DNA of 64,000 nucleotides from the NCBI RefSeq assembly GCF_021390325.1, contig NZ_JAJUWU010000006.1, forward strand, positions 124,001-188,000. The letters are read 5' to 3'. Positions 62,078 to 64,000 of this stretch are shown piece by piece. Below the pieces are notes generated by a model that ran no database searches, was not told where the DNA came from, and saw only the letters and a list, made by a program, of their open reading frames with translations. This DNA comes from Jiella avicenniae. GTDB lineage: Bacteria; Pseudomonadota; Alphaproteobacteria; Rhizobiales; Rhizobiaceae. A program made the position numbers and the translations under genes. Positions within the stretch are counted from its first letter, which is position 1. Every line of letters starts with the position of its first letter.

Positions 62078-62365
62078 CTATCGCGCCGGGCGGTTCTCGA
62101 CCTCGGCCGTGACCATGGACGTCTCGGCAGACCCGGCGGCCCTGCCGGTCCCGGCGAATCCGCCGGCCATGACCTGGTCGGCGGCGAAGAGTTCCGGCGA
62201 GCCGATGAACCGATAGCCCTGTTCGATCATGGAATAGAATGCCGGTCCCGTCCGGTCGCCGATCGTCACCACGCGGACGATCAGCGGCTGATCGTTGCCG
62301 GCCGGGACTGCAAAGGCCGCGACGGCGATCGCTGCGAGCATCCCGAAAAGGATTGGTCGCGTCAT
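62078..62365 (-). CDS. Small secreted protein of unknown function
   Basis: A 95-residue protein with a signal peptide (MTRPILFGMLAAIAVAAFAV, cleavage near AVPAG). The mature part reads LIVRVVTIGDRTGPAFYSMI then EQGYRFIGSPELFAA and ends in a Gly/Ala-rich tail. GGAG lies seven or eight bases upstream of the ATG. I do not recognise the family. It is convergent with the aminotransferase gene. Confidence 0.6.
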   Translation of the reverse strand: MTRPILFGMLAAIAVAAFAVPAGNDQPLIVRVVTIGDRTGPAFYSMIEQGYRFIGSPELFAADQVMAGGFAGTGRAAGSAETSMVTAEVENRPAR

Positions 62366-62758
62366 CGAATTGCTCCAACCTGTCGTGGAAGGCTGCCCCG
62401 ATCCGTTCCGCCGGTGCTTGACCTTCCGATACGTCATTTTGCCGTCATGGCGGCTCAATGGCAATAAAACGAAAATGTGAGGAAGTGGTTTCACCCGCAA
62501 CGTCCGCATGCGGCGGCGTCGGGCCGACGTCGGCGGCGATCAGCCGTCGGTCGTGCCATCACGGGCCTCGCGTCGCCCGGAGCGGCGTGGCTTGTGCATT
62601 TGCGAAAAAGCCTTTGACAGCGGCAGCTCACGGAAACATCATCGCGCCGCCCGGGCCCGTGGTCGGCTCCGCCGGCACGGCCGGGTCATTTCCAATACGT
62701 TCGACGGCTGGGGCGCGACCCAAGTCGGGGCGCCGGTCGACCAACATCGAGGGACAAC
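62366..62758. other. Region between the secreted protein and hupE
   Basis: About 390 bases with divergent promoters expected. I looked for remnants of ureA in it and saw none. No gene or repeat is recognised. Confidence 0.4.
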
Positions 62759-63334
62759 ATGCCGAAACGCACTCTCCTGGCAGCCGCTGCCATCCTGGCA
62801 ACGCCGCTGCCGGCCTTTGCCCATCTCAACCCGGCCGAACACGGCTCGTTGCTCGCCGGCGTGTCGCATCCTCTCACCGGTGTCGACCACATCGTCGTCA
62901 TGCTGCTCGTCGGCATCTGGGCGGCGACCTTCAAGGGCCCGGCCCGCTTCGCCATCCCCGCCGCCTTCGTCGGCATGATGCTCGTCGGCTTCGGGCTCGC
63001 CATGGCCGGCGTCGCGCTGCCCTTCGTCGAGCCGGCCATCATCGCCTCGCTCGTCGCCGTCGGTCTTCTGATCGCGCTCGCCGTCCGTGTCCCGGCGCTG
63101 GCGGCCGCTGCGATCGTCGGCGTCTTCGCGGTGTTCCACGGCCATGCGCACGGCTCGGAACTGGGCGCGGCCGGCGCCGTCTCCTATGCCTGCGGCTTTG
63201 CGGTGGCGACCGCGGCCCTTCACGGCGCGGGGCTCTGGCTCGGCTCGGCGGCAGTCCGTCATGCCCAGCCGATGGCGATCCGCGCCGCCGGCCTCTTCGG
63301 TGCCGTGGCCGGCCTCGCGCTGTTCGCCGCCTGA
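62759..63334 (+). CDS. HupE/UreJ family protein
   Basis: A 191-residue membrane protein with a signal peptide (cleavage after PAFA) and about six hydrophobic segments. HPLTGVDHIVVMLLVGIWAA near the start of the mature part and FHGHAHGSELG later are the conserved His-rich motifs of HupE/UreJ, thought to move nickel or cobalt. In rhizobia ureJ lies inside urease operons next to ureB, as here, supporting a nickel-supply role, but transport has not been shown for this protein. Confidence 0.88.
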   Translation: MPKRTLLAAAAILATPLPAFAHLNPAEHGSLLAGVSHPLTGVDHIVVMLLVGIWAATFKGPARFAIPAAFVGMMLVGFGLAMAGVALPFVEPAIIASLVAVGLLIALAVRVPALAAAAIVGVFAVFHGHAHGSELGAAGAVSYACGFAVATAALHGAGLWLGSAAVRHAQPMAIRAAGLFGAVAGLALFAA

Positions 63335-63477
63335 GCGGCCAAGGCCGAACGACGTCCCCGTGCCGCAGGCCGGCGCGGGGGCAGGTGGCCTTGCGGCCTC
63401 GCCCGTGATTTGATGGTGTCCGGGTTCGAGGTTCGCCGCGGGGCGGACGCCTCCATCTTGCGAAAGGCCTATCGCCC

Positions 63478-63783
63478 ATGATTCCCGGCGAAATCATCAC
63501 CATGGACGGCGAACTGACGCTGAATGCCGGCCAGGACGCATTGACGCTGGTCGTCAGCAACGGCGGCGACCGGCCGGTGCAGGTCGGCAGCCACTATCAT
63601 TTCGCCGAGACCAACCCGGCCCTGTCCTTCGACCGGGAGGCTGCGCGGGGCATGCGGCTCGACATCGCCGCGGGAACCGCCGTGCGGTTCGAACCGGGTC
63701 AGACCCGCGAGGTCACACTCGTGCCGCTCGGGGGCAGCCGCAAGGTGTTCGGCTTCAACGGTCAGGTGATGGGAAGCCTCTGA
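63478..63783 (+). CDS. ureB: Urease beta subunit
   Basis: The 101-residue subunit matches UreB throughout: [38 protein letters not shown] and [20 protein letters not shown]. It is part of the (alpha-beta-gamma)3 urease core, but neither ureA upstream nor ureC downstream is present in the window: an unrelated minus-strand gene ends 16 bases after its stop. It may therefore be an orphan or displaced fragment of a urease cluster located elsewhere. Confidence 0.94.
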   Translation: MIPGEIITMDGELTLNAGQDALTLVVSNGGDRPVQVGSHYHFAETNPALSFDREAARGMRLDIAAGTAVRFEPGQTREVTLVPLGGSRKVFGFNGQVMGSL

Positions 63784-63799
63784 GGCCTCGCCGGGGCGC

Positions 63800-64000
63800 T
63801 CAGTTCCCGGCCGCGTCCGGCGTCGCGCTCGGTGCCGAGGCGAGACCGCGCTGGATCGCCTCGAGGTCGATGCCGACCCGAGGGGTGGGCAGTTCGGGCG
63901 CCGGGGTCTGCACGGGCGCGAGCTGCGCCGAATAGTTCGAGTTCATCGGGTCGCCGGACGTGCCGAGCGTGTCGACGGGGGACGTCCCGATATCTCCCGA
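63800..64000 (-). CDS. C-terminal end of an unknown protein
   Basis: The minus-strand frame ends at the TGA at 63800–63802. The last residues read TPAPELPTPRVGIDLEAIQR and GLASAPSATPDAAGN, a Pro/Ala-rich tail. The gene continues beyond the right edge, so nothing can be said of its domains. The convergent end close to ureB argues against ureC following in the same operon. Confidence 0.5.
   Translation of the reverse strand, partial: SGDIGTSPVDTLGTSGDPMNSNYSAQLAPVQTPAPELPTPRVGIDLEAIQRGLASAPSATPDAAGN

Overview
The window is GC-rich, densely packed bacterial chromosome. Its gene content and order (pcm–tolC–popZ–valS; recG / sdhE–mfd; a twin-transmembrane protein–cobO–etfBA–hbd; tlpA / argH–lptM–lysA–DUF4175) point to an alphaproteobacterium of the order Hyphomicrobiales (Rhizobiales). 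An Aurantimonadaceae-like host is only a guess. I see no rRNA, tRNA, CRISPR array, intact transposase or prophage.

Layout. 1–10.9 kb: the N-terminal part of a B12-dependent ribonucleotide reductase (nrdJ), an HWE-type sensor kinase, gpt, a DoxX protein, a CinA-like molybdopterin-binding protein, wrbA, rpiA, a secreted DUF2059 protein, glutathione reductase, a DUF4112 protein and a CPA2 antiporter. 11–15.7 kb: a membrane alpha/beta-hydrolase-like protein translationally coupled to a cytochrome P450, followed by a B12-binding radical SAM enzyme. 16–30.6 kb: mostly housekeeping genes (a DAACS symporter, pcm, tolC, popZ, valS, ccdA, glmU, glmS, a DUF502 protein, glsA). 30.6–34.3 kb: accessory. 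It holds MITE-like inverted-repeat elements, a decayed BrnT toxin with its surviving HTH partner, and an AT-rich pair of divergent unknown genes. 34.3–41.9 kb: recG, a jacalin-lectin/aerolysin-like toxin gene, sdhE and mfd. 42–46.7 kb: two related small unknown proteins, a soluble chemoreceptor, a DMT exporter, a twin-TM protein and a PduO-type cobalamin adenosyltransferase. 46.8–53.4 kb: a putative LysM/glycine-zipper effector, etfBA, hbd, a VapBC-type module, ohr/ohrR with palindromic operators, and tlpA. 53.4–64 kb: argH, an LptM-like lipoprotein, lysA, a DUF4175 protein with a Gln-rich tract, an AT-rich 2-TM gene, a class III aminotransferase, a small secreted protein, hupE/ureJ, an isolated ureB, and the end of an unknown gene.

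How it fits together. Cobalamin use recurs: NrdJ consumes adenosylcobalamin, CobO/PduO makes it, and the radical SAM enzyme has a B12-binding domain. Cell-wall precursor and envelope functions cluster (GlmU, GlmS, LysA, LptM, TolC, PopZ). Redox defence is spread through the window (Gor, Ohr/OhrR, TlpA, CcdA, WrbA). The most novel material sits as single-gene or two-gene insertions in otherwise conserved gene order. These are the jacalin/aerolysin-type toxin between recG and sdhE, the glycine-zipper protein between cobO and etfB, the AT-rich divergent pair beside glsA/recG, and the AT-rich 2-TM protein with an EACC1-like N-terminus. No single large system is evident; these insertions are the best candidates for undescribed biology.
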